Positions 8,891 to 17,467 of a stretch of 64,000 bases of DNA are shown here, in pieces. The stretch is from Bacteroidota bacterium (GTDB lineage Bacteria > Bacteroidota > Bacteroidia > Flavobacteriales > Flavobacteriaceae): positions 62,001-126,000 of the forward strand of contig JAQCIQ010000002.1 of the NCBI GenBank assembly GCA_027592025.1. Direction: 5' to 3'. The position numbers and the translations under genes are program-made. How positions within the stretch are numbered: the stretch's first letter is position 1; each line of letters opens with the position of its first letter. The notes beneath the pieces were generated by a model, which saw only the letters and a list, made by a program, of their open reading frames with translations, made no database searches and was not told where the DNA came from.

Positions 8891-10037
8891 TGATAAAGTC
8901 TAAAATAGTTTTGGCAATCCAGTCGATCTGTTCTTGATCGAGCTCGGTGTGCATGGGAAGCGAAAGCACTTCTTCGGACAGTCTATTGGTTACTGGAAAA
9001 TCAGCTTCGCGATACCGACTGTCGAGATATGCCTTTTGGCGGTGAAGCGGTATTGGATAGTAAACGCCGCACGGGATATTTTGTTTTTGCAGGTGATCAA
9101 CTAAAGCATCACGGTCTACTCCTTTAATTTTCAAAGTATACTGATGGAAGACATGACAATCGCATTGGTCACAAATGGATTGGCAGCCATTGCTCATGCT
9201 CGGCAGTTCAATGTTCGGATGATTGGCAAAAGCACGATTATAGGCCATGGCTGCTTGGCGTCTTTTGGCGTTGTAGCTATCCAAATGTGGGAGTTTGGCC
9301 TGTAAAACAACAGCTTGTATGGTGTCTAAGCGCGAATTTACCCCAACCACATCGTGATGGTATCTCACATACATTCCGTGGTTCACAATACCTCTAATGG
9401 TGTGAGCCAGTTGGTCGTCGTTGGTGAATATAGCTCCTCCGTCGCCATAAGCTCCTAAGTTTTTGGAAGGAAAAAAAGATGTTGCGGCCACATGGCCCAT
9501 TGTTCCTGCCATTTTCTTTTGCCCTGACTTAGTAGTGTATTTTGCCCCAATAGCCTGAGCATTATCCTCAATGACAAACAAATTGTGCTTTGAAGCCAAG
9601 TCCATAATGGCATCCATATTGGCACACATTCCGAACAAATGAACAGGGACTATGGCTTTAGTTCTAGGAGTAATGGCCTTTTCTATGGCTTCAACGTTGA
9701 TGTTGAAGGTGTCCTCATCCACATCCACTAAAACTGGAGTAAGTCCCAGTAAGGCAATAACCTCAACGGTGGCGGCAAAAGTGAAGTCGGCAGTGATGAT
9801 TTCATCTCCTGCTTTAAGTCCAAGTCCCATCATGGCAATCTGTAAGGCATCCGTTCCATTGGCACATGGAATAACGTGCTTCACGTCGAGATACTCTTCC
9901 AAAGACTTTTGAAATTCATGAACCTTTGGCCCATTGATAAATGCTGTTGTTGTCAAAACCTCTTCAATCCCTTGATCAACCTCAGTTTTGATGGCCTCGT
10001 ATTGACCATTCAGGTCAACCATTTTAATTTGCTTCAT
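8883..10037 (-). CDS. DegT/DnrJ/EryC1/StrS-family sugar aminotransferase
   Basis: A PLP-dependent aminotransferase (384 residues) of the type that aminates keto-sugars for surface glycans. Seen are the PLP site VIEDNAQAIGAKY and the Schiff-base lysine in SFFPSKNLGAYGDGGAI, then a C-terminal GVYYPIPLHRQKAYLD. Unusual is a cluster of four cysteines, CQSICDQCDC, just before HVFHQYTLKI, which might bind a metal or form disulfides. The galE overlap supports a nucleotide-sugar role. The substrate is unknown. Confidence 0.92.
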   Translation of the reverse strand: MKQIKMVDLNGQYEAIKTEVDQGIEEVLTTTAFINGPKVHEFQKSLEEYLDVKHVIPCANGTDALQIAMMGLGLKAGDEIITADFTFAATVEVIALLGLTPVLVDVDEDTFNINVEAIEKAITPRTKAIVPVHLFGMCANMDAIMDLASKHNLFVIEDNAQAIGAKYTTKSGQKKMAGTMGHVAATSFFPSKNLGAYGDGGAIFTNDDQLAHTIRGIVNHGMYVRYHHDVVGVNSRLDTIQAVVLQAKLPHLDSYNAKRRQAAMAYNRAFANHPNIELPSMSNGCQSICDQCDCHVFHQYTLKIKGVDRDALVDHLQKQNIPCGVYYPIPLHRQKAYLDSRYREADFPVTNRLSEEVLSLPMHTELDQEQIDWIAKTILDFING

Positions 10038-10083
10038 GCTTGAAATTCTAACTAATGATTTACTGAAGTTTATTCAGCTTCAG

Positions 10084-10147
10084 GTGCGAAATTACAAATT
10101 TGCCATTGCGCAATCGTATTTTTGAGAGAAGAAATGTAATTTCGCAC
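10084..10147. promoter_or_regulatory. Perfect 13-bp inverted repeat in a divergent promoter region
   Basis: GTGCGAAATTACA at 10084–10096 is repeated as its exact reverse complement at 10135–10147, with a 38-base spacer holding the palindrome ATTGCGCAAT (10105–10114). Each arm contains TAATTTCG, one mismatch from the TAnnTTTG -7 box, pointing outward to the DegT gene and to kdtA. On the minus strand a TTG lies 16 bases upstream of that box. It may be two mirror-image promoters, an operator, or both. Confidence 0.55.
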
Positions 10148-10158
10148 AAAGATTAACC

Positions 10159-11397
10159 GTGGGGCTATTGTATCGTTTTGTAATTTTTTTCAGTGGCCTA
10201 CTCGTTCCCATTGCGTCACTATTCAATAAAAAAATTAGAACAGGTATGTTGGGTAGAAAATCCAGCCTACGCGTTTTAAGAGAAATAATCAAGCCCACCG
10301 ACCAGACGCTTTGGTTTCATTGTGCTTCATTGGGAGAATTTGAACAAGGTCGAACCGTTTTTGAATTCGTCGTTTCTAAGTACCCCGACCACAAAGTTGT
10401 TTTGAGTTTTTTCTCCCCTTCTGGGTTAGAAAATTGTCCCAATCTGAGCTGGATTACCGCCAAAGTCTATTTGCCTTTGGATTCCAAATCCAATGCGGAG
10501 CAATTTGCTGCAGCTGTGCATCCGACACTGGCCGTTTTTGTCAAATACGACATTTGGCCCAACCACTTAAGAGCCTTATATCGCATTGGAGGTCGAGCCA
10601 TATTGATTTCAGCAGTTTTTAGACCAAATCAAATCTATTTCAAATGGTACGGCACACTTTTCGCTGCTGCCTTGAATGCCTTCGAGCACATCTTCGTACA
10701 AGATGAGACTTCTCAAATTCATTTGAACCAACATGGCTTCACCGAAGTAACTGTCTCGGGCGACACCCGCTACGATCGAGTATTGAATCAAAAAGTCTCT
10801 ACAATTGACTTGCCCGAAATCGAACGATTTATTAATGGTCAGCTTTGTTTTGTTGCAGGAAGTATTTGGCCCGAAGACCTCGGCTTGATTGCGACTTTTG
10901 TCAATGTGCCTCATGGTCCGAAAAGTATATTGGTACCGCATGAAATCAACCCCGATAAAATCAGACATATTCAGAGGCAACTGTCCAGATCCAGTGTTTT
11001 GTATTCTGAGCGTGAAGGAATACAGTTGGAAGATTTTGACATCCTGATTATTGATTCCATTGGTTTGCTTTCTAGAATATACCATTTCGCCGATGTAGCC
11101 TATGTAGGAGGTGCGGCTGGTACCACCGGTTTGCACAACATCCTTGAACCCGCAGTTTTCGGCTGTCCTATTGTGATAGGAAATAACTACAGGAAATTTC
11201 CAGAGGCCATTGACCTTATCGAAAATGGAGGGGTGAAGTCCGTAGCTCATCCTCATGTTCTGTATCAAACCATCGGGTCTCTGATGGAAGACCCAGAAGA
11301 GCGACTGAAGTTAGGACACTTGAACGCTCAATTCGTTGCAAGCAAAAGCGGAGCAACTGCAGTAATAAATTCCTATTTGAGTAATCATCCCTTATGA
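10159..11397 (+). CDS. waaA: 3-deoxy-D-manno-octulosonic acid (Kdo) transferase
   Basis: WaaA/KdtA attaches Kdo to lipid A at the inner membrane. The protein is about 412 residues with an N-terminal hydrophobic anchor (LLYRFVIFFSGLLVPIASL), then LWFHCASLGEFEQGR, a GT-B fold and the C-terminal donor-site region VAYVGGAAGTTGLHNILEPA. No ATG is available at the expected N-terminus; GTG at 10159 is taken as the start and TTG at 10168 is the alternative. It begins 12 bases after one arm of the inverted repeat, so a very short leader is likely. The downstream acyltransferase start overlaps its stop (ATGA). Confidence 0.93.
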   Translation: MGLLYRFVIFFSGLLVPIASLFNKKIRTGMLGRKSSLRVLREIIKPTDQTLWFHCASLGEFEQGRTVFEFVVSKYPDHKVVLSFFSPSGLENCPNLSWITAKVYLPLDSKSNAEQFAAAVHPTLAVFVKYDIWPNHLRALYRIGGRAILISAVFRPNQIYFKWYGTLFAAALNAFEHIFVQDETSQIHLNQHGFTEVTVSGDTRYDRVLNQKVSTIDLPEIERFINGQLCFVAGSIWPEDLGLIATFVNVPHGPKSILVPHEINPDKIRHIQRQLSRSSVLYSEREGIQLEDFDILIIDSIGLLSRIYHFADVAYVGGAAGTTGLHNILEPAVFGCPIVIGNNYRKFPEAIDLIENGGVKSVAHPHVLYQTIGSLMEDPEERLKLGHLNAQFVASKSGATAVINSYLSNHPL

Positions 11398-12485
11398 ATC
11401 CAAAACCACGTTTGCATTTTATTGATGCGCTGAGAGCCTTTGCCATATTAATGATGCTCCAAGGGCATTTTGTGGATACTTTTTTATCATTTGAGTCAAG
11501 GGATACCAGCTCAACGGTTTATAACATTTGGTTGTATTGCCGCGGATTTACTGCACCAGTGTTTTTTACGGTAACAGGTTTTGTGTTCACTTATCTTTTG
11601 CTTCTTCATCCCGTTCAGGGTCGCAAAAACCCCAGATTGAAAAAAGGATTTTTTCGCGGCCTGGAACTGATTGCTTGGGGGTATGTGCTCCGATCCAATA
11701 TTTGGGGTCTATTTATTGGACAGATATATCCCAATATTTATATCACAGATGTCCTTCACATCATAGGAGTTAGTTTAATATTTTTAGTTGGAATTTATTG
11801 GCTTTGTGCTAACATCCCTAACGGCGCCCTAGCTGCTCTTTTGGTCAGTTTTACCTTGTTCGTATTTCTGTCAGAACCTTTCTATAGGATGGTTGAATTC
11901 CCTAACCTTCCTGCGATGATTGCGAGTTATTTGACCAAGATCAACGGTGGTGTATTTTACATATTACCATGGGTCGGTTTTGTGACCATAGGAAGTTTCT
12001 TGGCCTTGCTCATGAAAGACACCGTCAAGGCAGCCTTCCCTCAGTGGAGTTTATGGTTGGCATTTTCGGGTATCGTTTTGATATTTCTGAGTTCCGCAAT
12101 AGTGGAAGTCATTGTTTCCAATTTCCCCAAATTAATCGATCCAGAAGTGATGAATAGTCCCTATTTGTTTCACCGACTAGGAGACACTTTTTTGCTGTTT
12201 TCGCTATTTATGATCCTTGAAAAGCGCTTCCGTGAAGGACTATTTTTGGAAATAGGTCAGCGCACATTGTCTGTCTATATCATTCATTACATGATATTGT
12301 ATGGCGGTCTGATTGGGTATGGTCTTAAACGAATCATTACGCCAAAAGGTCTCGACGGATGGGAATCCGCCTTCGGTGCATTAGGGTTTGTATCAACTGT
12401 CGTCTTTATTGTATTAGGCTATTACCACAGTGAATATTACAAGAATAAAACAAGCCTTAAAAAGAAAAAAACTCAGTCGTCGTAG
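11394..12485 (+). CDS. Multi-pass membrane acyltransferase-like protein
   Basis: A 363-residue protein with about nine or ten hydrophobic segments. It starts with HFIDALRAFAILMMLQGHF, which resembles the first helix of acyltransferase-3 and of the DUF1624/heparan-alpha-glucosaminide acetyltransferase families; the histidine in LQGHF is a plausible catalytic or carrier residue. The four-base overlap with waaA suggests modification of lipopolysaccharide or another envelope glycan, which is inference. The 3' end overlaps the convergent YiiX-like gene by 13 bases. Confident as a membrane protein, less so on the exact family. Confidence 0.75.
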   Translation: MNPKPRLHFIDALRAFAILMMLQGHFVDTFLSFESRDTSSTVYNIWLYCRGFTAPVFFTVTGFVFTYLLLLHPVQGRKNPRLKKGFFRGLELIAWGYVLRSNIWGLFIGQIYPNIYITDVLHIIGVSLIFLVGIYWLCANIPNGALAALLVSFTLFVFLSEPFYRMVEFPNLPAMIASYLTKINGGVFYILPWVGFVTIGSFLALLMKDTVKAAFPQWSLWLAFSGIVLIFLSSAIVEVIVSNFPKLIDPEVMNSPYLFHRLGDTFLLFSLFMILEKRFREGLFLEIGQRTLSVYIIHYMILYGGLIGYGLKRIITPKGLDGWESAFGALGFVSTVVFIVLGYYHSEYYKNKTSLKKKKTQSS

Positions 12486-13153
12486 CGCTGAAAGGTACTG
12501 AATATAATATCGGTGCTACTGGGCTCGTAGAGAACCGAGAGGTTGTGAAAGCGGTATTTCTTTTCTATTGAATTTTTTGGCGGATCGATCAGCCCTAACT
12601 CATTCATCCATAGTTTTACAATCATTTCATTACAATACAAAGCGCTCGAATCGTCATAATCGGCCTCTTTGTCGAAGGGGGTTTTTTCACGGACATACGT
12701 ATTGACAGATGACCACAAGCCGCTGTCCATTGCAGAACTGTAGTTTTTCCATCGCACGACTAAAATGTTTTCAGGATTGGAGGCTTGAAGAAATTCATTC
12801 AGAGGTTGGATAATTACTCCATTAACCTTCATCTTTTTGCTTGACAGGGCATGAGCCACAAAAACGCCCGAAGGTCTCACCATGACAATTCCAACATGAG
12901 TCAAATCGTAGGGCCCATGCTCCAAATATGTTGAAACCCACTGACTCACCATTCCGTAGCCCTTTCTAAAAATCAGATCCCCAGTTTTCAATTGTAACAC
13001 CTCCTGTGAGGACATGCGAACCAAGTCCCTTTCATTTTCAATCATTTGGCTTTCCACCTTTTCATCGATACGCTGGAAAAAAAACACTGCCAATACAATT
13101 AATATCAACGATATGAATGCAGCAATAATCTTAATGTTCCTTTTCGAAAGCAT
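12473..13153 (-). CDS. YiiX/YebB-like NlpC/P60 cysteine hydrolase
   Basis: A 226-residue membrane-anchored protein. One N-terminal hydrophobic helix (residues 8–27) is followed by a permuted papain-like domain. Visible motifs are LKTGDLIFRKG, LTHVGIVMV with the catalytic histidine, and SALYCNEMIVK with the candidate cysteine nucleophile. The order His before Cys is the circularly permuted arrangement of the YiiX group. Such proteins are thought to cleave amide or ester bonds in peptidoglycan or lipids; the substrate is unknown. Confidence 0.82.
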   Translation of the reverse strand: MLSKRNIKIIAAFISLILIVLAVFFFQRIDEKVESQMIENERDLVRMSSQEVLQLKTGDLIFRKGYGMVSQWVSTYLEHGPYDLTHVGIVMVRPSGVFVAHALSSKKMKVNGVIIQPLNEFLQASNPENILVVRWKNYSSAMDSGLWSSVNTYVREKTPFDKEADYDDSSALYCNEMIVKLWMNELGLIDPPKNSIEKKYRFHNLSVLYEPSSTDIIFSTFQRYDD

Positions 13154-13158
13154 AATGT

Positions 13159-13198
13159 TTTAAGCAAAAAGTGCGTCACATTAACATGTCACGCACTT
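13159..13198 (-). terminator. Intrinsic terminator of the small lipoprotein gene
   Basis: On the minus strand AAGTGCGTGACAT pairs with ATGTGACGCACTT across a four-base loop with a single mismatch, and is followed by TTTTT. It lies just after the lipoprotein stop and before the YiiX-like gene. Confidence 0.8.
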
Positions 13199-13226
13199 CA
13201 AAAGATTGTTTGTACGACATAAACTA

Positions 13227-13625
13227 CTACTCCTTGTCCATTTCTTCTTTATTCAATTCGTCTTTATCAATTGAAACTTTCCATTCATTGTCTACTTTAA
13301 TGAGATACAATTGATCAGACTTGCCTTCATTGTCTAGGTAAGTAACACTAGCTTCATCATTGTTGACCTCCACCGAAGTAATAGTGAATTTGCTCTTCGG
13401 AAGTGAAGAAATATCTCCCCCGTATTCCTCCATCAGTCCTTCCATGGACAAAAGGAGTTGCTTGGTTGAATCATCGCAATAAGACGCGGCTTCCTCAAAG
13501 TCATATTCTCCTAAAGCCTTCAAAAATCCTGAGGCGCTTTGCTTAACTTTGTCTTCATCAGAAACAGCACATGAAGTCAAAGTGATTCCCATTAATAATA
13601 CCAATAAAATTTTCATTGTTTTCAT
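13227..13625 (-). CDS. Small lipoprotein, DUF4878-like
   Basis: A 132-residue lipoprotein with a signal peptide and lipobox (ITLTSC, Cys about 19). The mature part resembles DUF4878/NTF2-like folds: an N-terminal helix pair (KQSASGFLKALGEYDFEEAASYC), then alternating beta-strands ending in LIKVDNEWKVSIDK. The tail is acidic. An in-frame ATG three codons later is an alternative start. No function is known for this family; a single-gene transcript is suggested by the terminator behind it. Confidence 0.8.
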   Translation of the reverse strand: MKTMKILLVLLMGITLTSCAVSDEDKVKQSASGFLKALGEYDFEEAASYCDDSTKQLLLSMEGLMEEYGGDISSLPKSKFTITSVEVNNDEASVTYLDNEGKSDQLYLIKVDNEWKVSIDKDELNKEEMDKE

Positions 13626-13708
13626 ATTTTCTTTTTTATAAAAATAGAAAAACTGACCAAGGAATATAAAAAATATATATTTATTCTCTCAAAACCAACA
13701 CAATTGAC

Positions 13709-14326
13709 ATGGGTCAAGTTACTGCTCAAACCAATTTACTGCCTAGAGAAGGCGAGGTGTACTATTTTGGTTCAATAATTCCCAACCAGCAATCCGATCA
13801 TTTTTTTGAACGGCTAATGACCCGAATTGCCTGGAGAAACGACGAAGCTGTTATGTTTGGAAAAAAAATCATCACCAAAAGAAAGGTCGCCTGGTATGGT
13901 GATTTGCCCTTTAAATACACCTATTCAAAAACAACCAAATTGGCACTGCCTTGGACAGAGGATCTCATCGCATTGAAGTGCATTGTAGAGGCAGTCAGCA
14001 GCGAAACTTACAACTCCTGTTTATTGAATCTTTACCACGATGGGAATGAAGGCATGGCTTGGCATAGTGATGGAGAAAAGGAATTGAAAAAAAATGGCGC
14101 TATTGCTTCTTTGAGTTTTGGTGCAGAACGGAAATTTGCGTTTAAACACAAACTGAGCAAAGAAGTCATAACAGTGCAATTGTGCCATGGCAGTCTTTTG
14201 GTCATGAAAGGTGAAACCCAAACCCATTGGCTGCACCGTTTACCTCCCTCTAAACGCATTACTTCACCAAGAATCAATTTGACCTTTAGGACGATAAATC
14301 ACTTTAGAATTAATTCAAATCTTTGA
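13709..14326 (+). CDS. alkB: AlkB-type alpha-ketoglutarate-dependent dioxygenase
   Basis: An Fe(II)/2-oxoglutarate oxygenase of the AlkB DNA-repair type, which removes alkyl groups from bases by oxidative demethylation. The 205 residues contain NLYHDGNEGMAWHSDGE with the iron-binding H-x-D, the distal histidine in HWLHRLPPSKR and the 2-oxoglutarate-binding arginines of RINLTFR. Length and order match short bacterial AlkB homologues. It is the last ordinary gene before the AT-rich stretch that follows. Confidence 0.93.
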   Translation: MGQVTAQTNLLPREGEVYYFGSIIPNQQSDHFFERLMTRIAWRNDEAVMFGKKIITKRKVAWYGDLPFKYTYSKTTKLALPWTEDLIALKCIVEAVSSETYNSCLLNLYHDGNEGMAWHSDGEKELKKNGAIASLSFGAERKFAFKHKLSKEVITVQLCHGSLLVMKGETQTHWLHRLPPSKRITSPRINLTFRTINHFRINSNL

Positions 14327-14524
14327 CTCCAATTTTTGAACGCCCTAGTGAGTACATACTCCCGATATCTGCGATCAGCCTTTCTTTTGGAGACTGAAAA
14401 TACTAATTCCTTTTTCGTTGTGCGATACTTTATTTTGAAAAATTAATTTTTAAAATATCAACTGTAATCTATAAATAAATTTATGTTTTCATATTTTATT
14501 TTTACATTTAGAAAAAATTTAAAA
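14327..14524. other. AT-rich non-coding stretch
   Basis: No supported gene or RNA. Composition drops sharply: by hand count the 60 bases from 14461 contain 7 G or C. It marks the left edge of the gene-poor accessory region. Confidence 0.5.
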
Positions 14525-15712
14525 ATGAAAAATTTAAAATATTTGTTTCTTGTATTATCTCTAAACATATTTTTCGGATGTGAATTCTTCTCAGAAACAT
14601 CATCTGATGAGTCTCAAGAAATCACAACAGAAGATTCGGATATAACACTACAAGAGGGTTTAGAGGACGGAGAATGGGACAAAGATTATGCTCAAAAACC
14701 ACAGAAGGAAAAGAAACAAATAACAGAAGCAGACTTAATATTTGAATCAATTTTTGAAAAGAGGTCCTTGTTTTTAAAAAAAGGTGAAAAGCTGAAAGAA
14801 GCTTTTTATGGGCTTTCTGGGGATTCAATACGGATTGAGTTTTTGTCTGATTCTCCAGTTTTATCTTTTTCAATCATTGAAGAAAGGAGCGGTCGTCCAG
14901 TAAAAATTTTCAAGAAACAAAATAAAATAGATTTCATTTATGATGTTTACTTTGATAACACTTTTTCGATAAACGCAGACTTTATCAGAGAATCCTATGT
15001 AAATATTAAAATTTCAAGAAAATCGGCAAGTGTAGATAACTATTACAACCAGTTTGAAATTACTAGGGATTCAATAGTGGTTAAAAACAAAACACAAAGA
15101 AGTCTTCAAGGCACTACCATGGGATATGAAAAAGCCTTCAATGAACCCAAAAAATTTATTGTATCTAATTCATTGAGCCTTTCTGGCGAGTCAAAAGTTT
15201 ATGCCCCTATAGATGTGCCAGCAAATACAAAGGAGTTTATCTATACTTTGAGAATATCTGGGAAAGATCAAGCCCTCAGCGAAGACGGACAATTATTTGA
15301 TAATGTCAGTAGCAGTTCAAAAGAAATTAAGGTTTTTGGAATTCCATTATGGGAGTCCTCCGGCTCAAAGTCAAGTTTAAGTCGTGAGATTCTCAACAAC
15401 TTGTTCCCCCCACAAAAAGATGAAGACTTTTCGCTGAATGTTTTCTTCTTTGATAAAGAATCTGAAATCAAAAAATTCTTGAATTATACCGGCGATCCTG
15501 ACCCTAAAGCTTTTCTGTATGATATCAATAATAGCGCTATCTCAACTCAAAGTAGAGTGGGATTGATAAAAAAACCCCGCACTGGATACTCGTACATTGG
15601 TTTACAAACCAATAGTACTTGGAAAAATACCTATGCGTGGTTGGATGTTGTGGCTTTGTCTGAAAAGACTTTTCATTACGAAATTCGCTATGGCATGAAA
15701 AAAATAAATTGA
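14525..15712 (+). CDS. Hypothetical lipoprotein
   Basis: I do not recognise this family. From the ATG at 14525 it is 395 residues with a lipoprotein signal (MKNLKYLFLVLSLNIFFGC, Cys at 19), then an acidic Ser/Glu/Asp linker to about residue 60 and a mixed alpha/beta region rich in Lys and Ser. No cysteine pairs, TPRs or enzyme motifs are visible. An upstream in-frame ATG at 14483 would put an extra basic segment before the signal peptide and is less likely. Codons are AT-rich compared with neighbours, which fits recent acquisition. Confidence 0.75.
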   Translation: MKNLKYLFLVLSLNIFFGCEFFSETSSDESQEITTEDSDITLQEGLEDGEWDKDYAQKPQKEKKQITEADLIFESIFEKRSLFLKKGEKLKEAFYGLSGDSIRIEFLSDSPVLSFSIIEERSGRPVKIFKKQNKIDFIYDVYFDNTFSINADFIRESYVNIKISRKSASVDNYYNQFEITRDSIVVKNKTQRSLQGTTMGYEKAFNEPKKFIVSNSLSLSGESKVYAPIDVPANTKEFIYTLRISGKDQALSEDGQLFDNVSSSSKEIKVFGIPLWESSGSKSSLSREILNNLFPPQKDEDFSLNVFFFDKESEIKKFLNYTGDPDPKAFLYDINNSAISTQSRVGLIKKPRTGYSYIGLQTNSTWKNTYAWLDVVALSEKTFHYEIRYGMKKIN

Positions 15713-15758
15713 TTCAATCATGTAAGAAATATATAGGAAAAGGATTTAGATAAATTTA

Positions 15759-16180
15759 ATGAACACTACTGAACAGTTTGTTAAATTATATGACCGACAA
15801 AGCAACTATTTTACCTTCTCAGACTTTAAAGTTGAAGGAGTTAATAATCCCCAATTTGATGCTTTTGCTTATCACAACCAAAAAATGAATTGCGTCATAT
15901 TGAGGTAAGTGTAACCAATTGAAGTCAAAGAATGATGTAACGACTTTGTAAAATTTATAAGAATATCTAATCGTAAATTCTTTGGTGCACCGAGATTTTC
16001 ACAACAAAAATTCAGACTTTCAAAAAGGTTTAAACTACAAAAATCGCATTGTAGAAGCCTATAAAGAATTTGGATTTGAATGAATCGAGTTATTAGAGTT
16101 GGTGTCTCTGGACTTACCCTAGTGACAAGCAATTACCACCTAAGAGCCTACTTCAAAGGTTCCTAAACATATTTAGATAA
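15759..16180 (+). pseudogene. Frameshifted gene remnant of unknown family
   Basis: An ATG at 15759 opens 40-odd sensible codons (MNTTEQFVKLYDRQSNYFTF...), then protein-like sequence continues in other frames: KNELRHIEVSVTN near 15880, VHRDFHNKNSDFQKGLNYK and IVEAYKEFGFE up to a TGA at 16081, and YPSDKQLPPKSLLQRF ending in TAA at 16178. The series is best read as one gene broken by several frameshifts. No family was recognised. Confidence 0.55.
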
Positions 16181-16196
16181 AATAAAAAAAGAGATT

Positions 16197-16535
16197 ATGA
16201 AAAACGTATTTATTGTATTGATTATCGCACTATCTGTTAGTAATGTTTATAGCCAAACCGAAAGGCAATACTACATTAGAGGAATTACTAAATTTAATTT
16301 AAATGACTACAAAGGAGCTATAGCGGATTTTAGTAAAGCTATAGAGATATATCCTAATTATGGAGGTGCTTACTATAATAGAGGAAGGAGATGCTAAATA
16401 TAAATTACAAGACTACAGAGGAGCTATAGCAGATTTTAGTAAAACATTAGAGAATAAAAATGATGCAGAGGCTTAGGGAATGAGCGCTGAAAAGAAATAG
16501 CTGAACTAAAAGAAGAAGATATGCCTATGGTCTAG
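16197..16535 (+). pseudogene. Disrupted secreted TPR-repeat protein
   Basis: Starts with a signal peptide (MKNVFIVLIIALSVSNVYSQ) and one good TPR unit (YIRGITKFNLNDYKGAIADF, then SKAIEIYPNYGGAYYNRG) and stops at 16397. A second TPR unit (KYKLQDYRGAIADFSKTLE) continues in a shifted frame to a TAG near 16474, and a third frame ends EIAELKEEDMPMV at 16535. Intact relatives carry TPR units back to back, so at least two frameshifts and part of a repeat have been lost. Confidence 0.7.
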
Positions 16536-16903
16536 TTGCAGTCAGAACTTAACCTCCAAAGTTTACCCCCATTTTCAAATAGCATTATACCACCATCACA
16601 TTCAAATGTAACTTGTAGAGGTATTCCATCAATTGTCAACATGTCTCCATCAAACGTGTAAGTTTCTGTGCCTGGTATTCTATCTGAGCTGGTTAAAGCA
16701 TTAAAATCTGCATCGGTACAAAGTTCAGGCCAATAGATTGCATAGGAGGTATATCTGATGCCATTTTCAAATTCATACATTGTATTTGCAGATGTTCTAT
16801 CATCAGGGATTGGCGACCACAGCCATTTACCTTCAACCGTGTAAAACGGTGCTCTATCCTCCCGTGCCATTTCTATTATACGATCAATGTCTTCGGGGTT
16901 CAT
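16532..16903 (-). CDS. Hypothetical protein, 123 residues
   Basis: No family recognised. There is no signal peptide. The N-terminus is acidic and helical (MNPEDIDRIIEMARED), followed by a beta-rich part with GKWLWSPIPDDRT, ETYTFDGDMLTIDGIPLQ and a final GGKLWRLSSDCN, a pattern that recalls small lipocalin-like domains. It directly follows the quinone reductase gene, with its ATG abutting that gene's stop codon, so the two are probably co-translated. Its end overlaps the TPR remnant by a few bases. Confidence 0.6.
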   Translation of the reverse strand: MNPEDIDRIIEMAREDRAPFYTVEGKWLWSPIPDDRTSANTMYEFENGIRYTSYAIYWPELCTDADFNALTSSDRIPGTETYTFDGDMLTIDGIPLQVTFECDGGIMLFENGGKLWRLSSDCN

Positions 16904-17467
16904 TTATTTTAAATCTTGTTTAACGTCCTTTTCGACTTTTCTTAAATAAGATTCTCTTTTTTCTTGAGAAACAAAAGGCACACTCCAAAATTGTCTGGTT
17001 TTTGTTTTAAACCAACCAAACACAAATGAATAAACGCCCATCACCAGTCTTAGTTTTACAGAGTTAAGGTAAAGTGTTTTAACTGGTAAAGCTGGGGCGC
17101 CATGCGTCAAATATGTTCTTACTTTCTTATCAGATAATAAGGGTTTGGGATAACCATACAGTTTTGTAAGCGGTATAAAATTATATGCAAAACCTGGTGT
17201 GAAAACTTCATCAAAAAATGTTTCAGTTCTAGGAGTTAATCTAAACCACCAAACTGGAGATATAATATAAATCCTATCTGACCAAGTTACTAAATCTTTA
17301 TAGCCCCGAATCAAATCGGTTCTAGGTCTTGCAAAACTATCACGATATAGATCAATAACTTCTACTTCCTCGTTATTGTCTAATAGCGTTTTTTTAATGG
17401 TTTGCATGATACCATTATAACAAAAACTATCTTCGTTCGGATGACCAATAATTATTAGGTTTTTCAT
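16904..17467 (-). CDS. NAD(P)H-quinone reductase, flavodoxin-like fold (KefF/YwrO type)
   Basis: A 187-residue FMN-binding protein. It starts MKNLIIIGHPNEDSFCYNGI, the phosphate-binding strand and loop of flavodoxin-like quinone reductases, followed by YIISPVWWFRLTPRTETFFDEV, the usual second flavin loop. These enzymes make two-electron reductions of quinones or support potassium efflux systems. A start three codons upstream (17476) is possible. It is one of the few intact metabolic genes in the AT-rich region. Confidence 0.85.
   Translation of the reverse strand: MKNLIIIGHPNEDSFCYNGIMQTIKKTLLDNNEEVEVIDLYRDSFARPRTDLIRGYKDLVTWSDRIYIISPVWWFRLTPRTETFFDEVFTPGFAYNFIPLTKLYGYPKPLLSDKKVRTYLTHGAPALPVKTLYLNSVKLRLVMGVYSFVFGWFKTKTRQFWSVPFVSQEKRESYLRKVEKDVKQDLK

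Noticed and set aside
10609-11268. 219-residue minus-strand reading frame inside waaA
   Set aside because: Antisense to a confidently assigned gene, no known motif, no upstream promoter; a shadow of codon bias.
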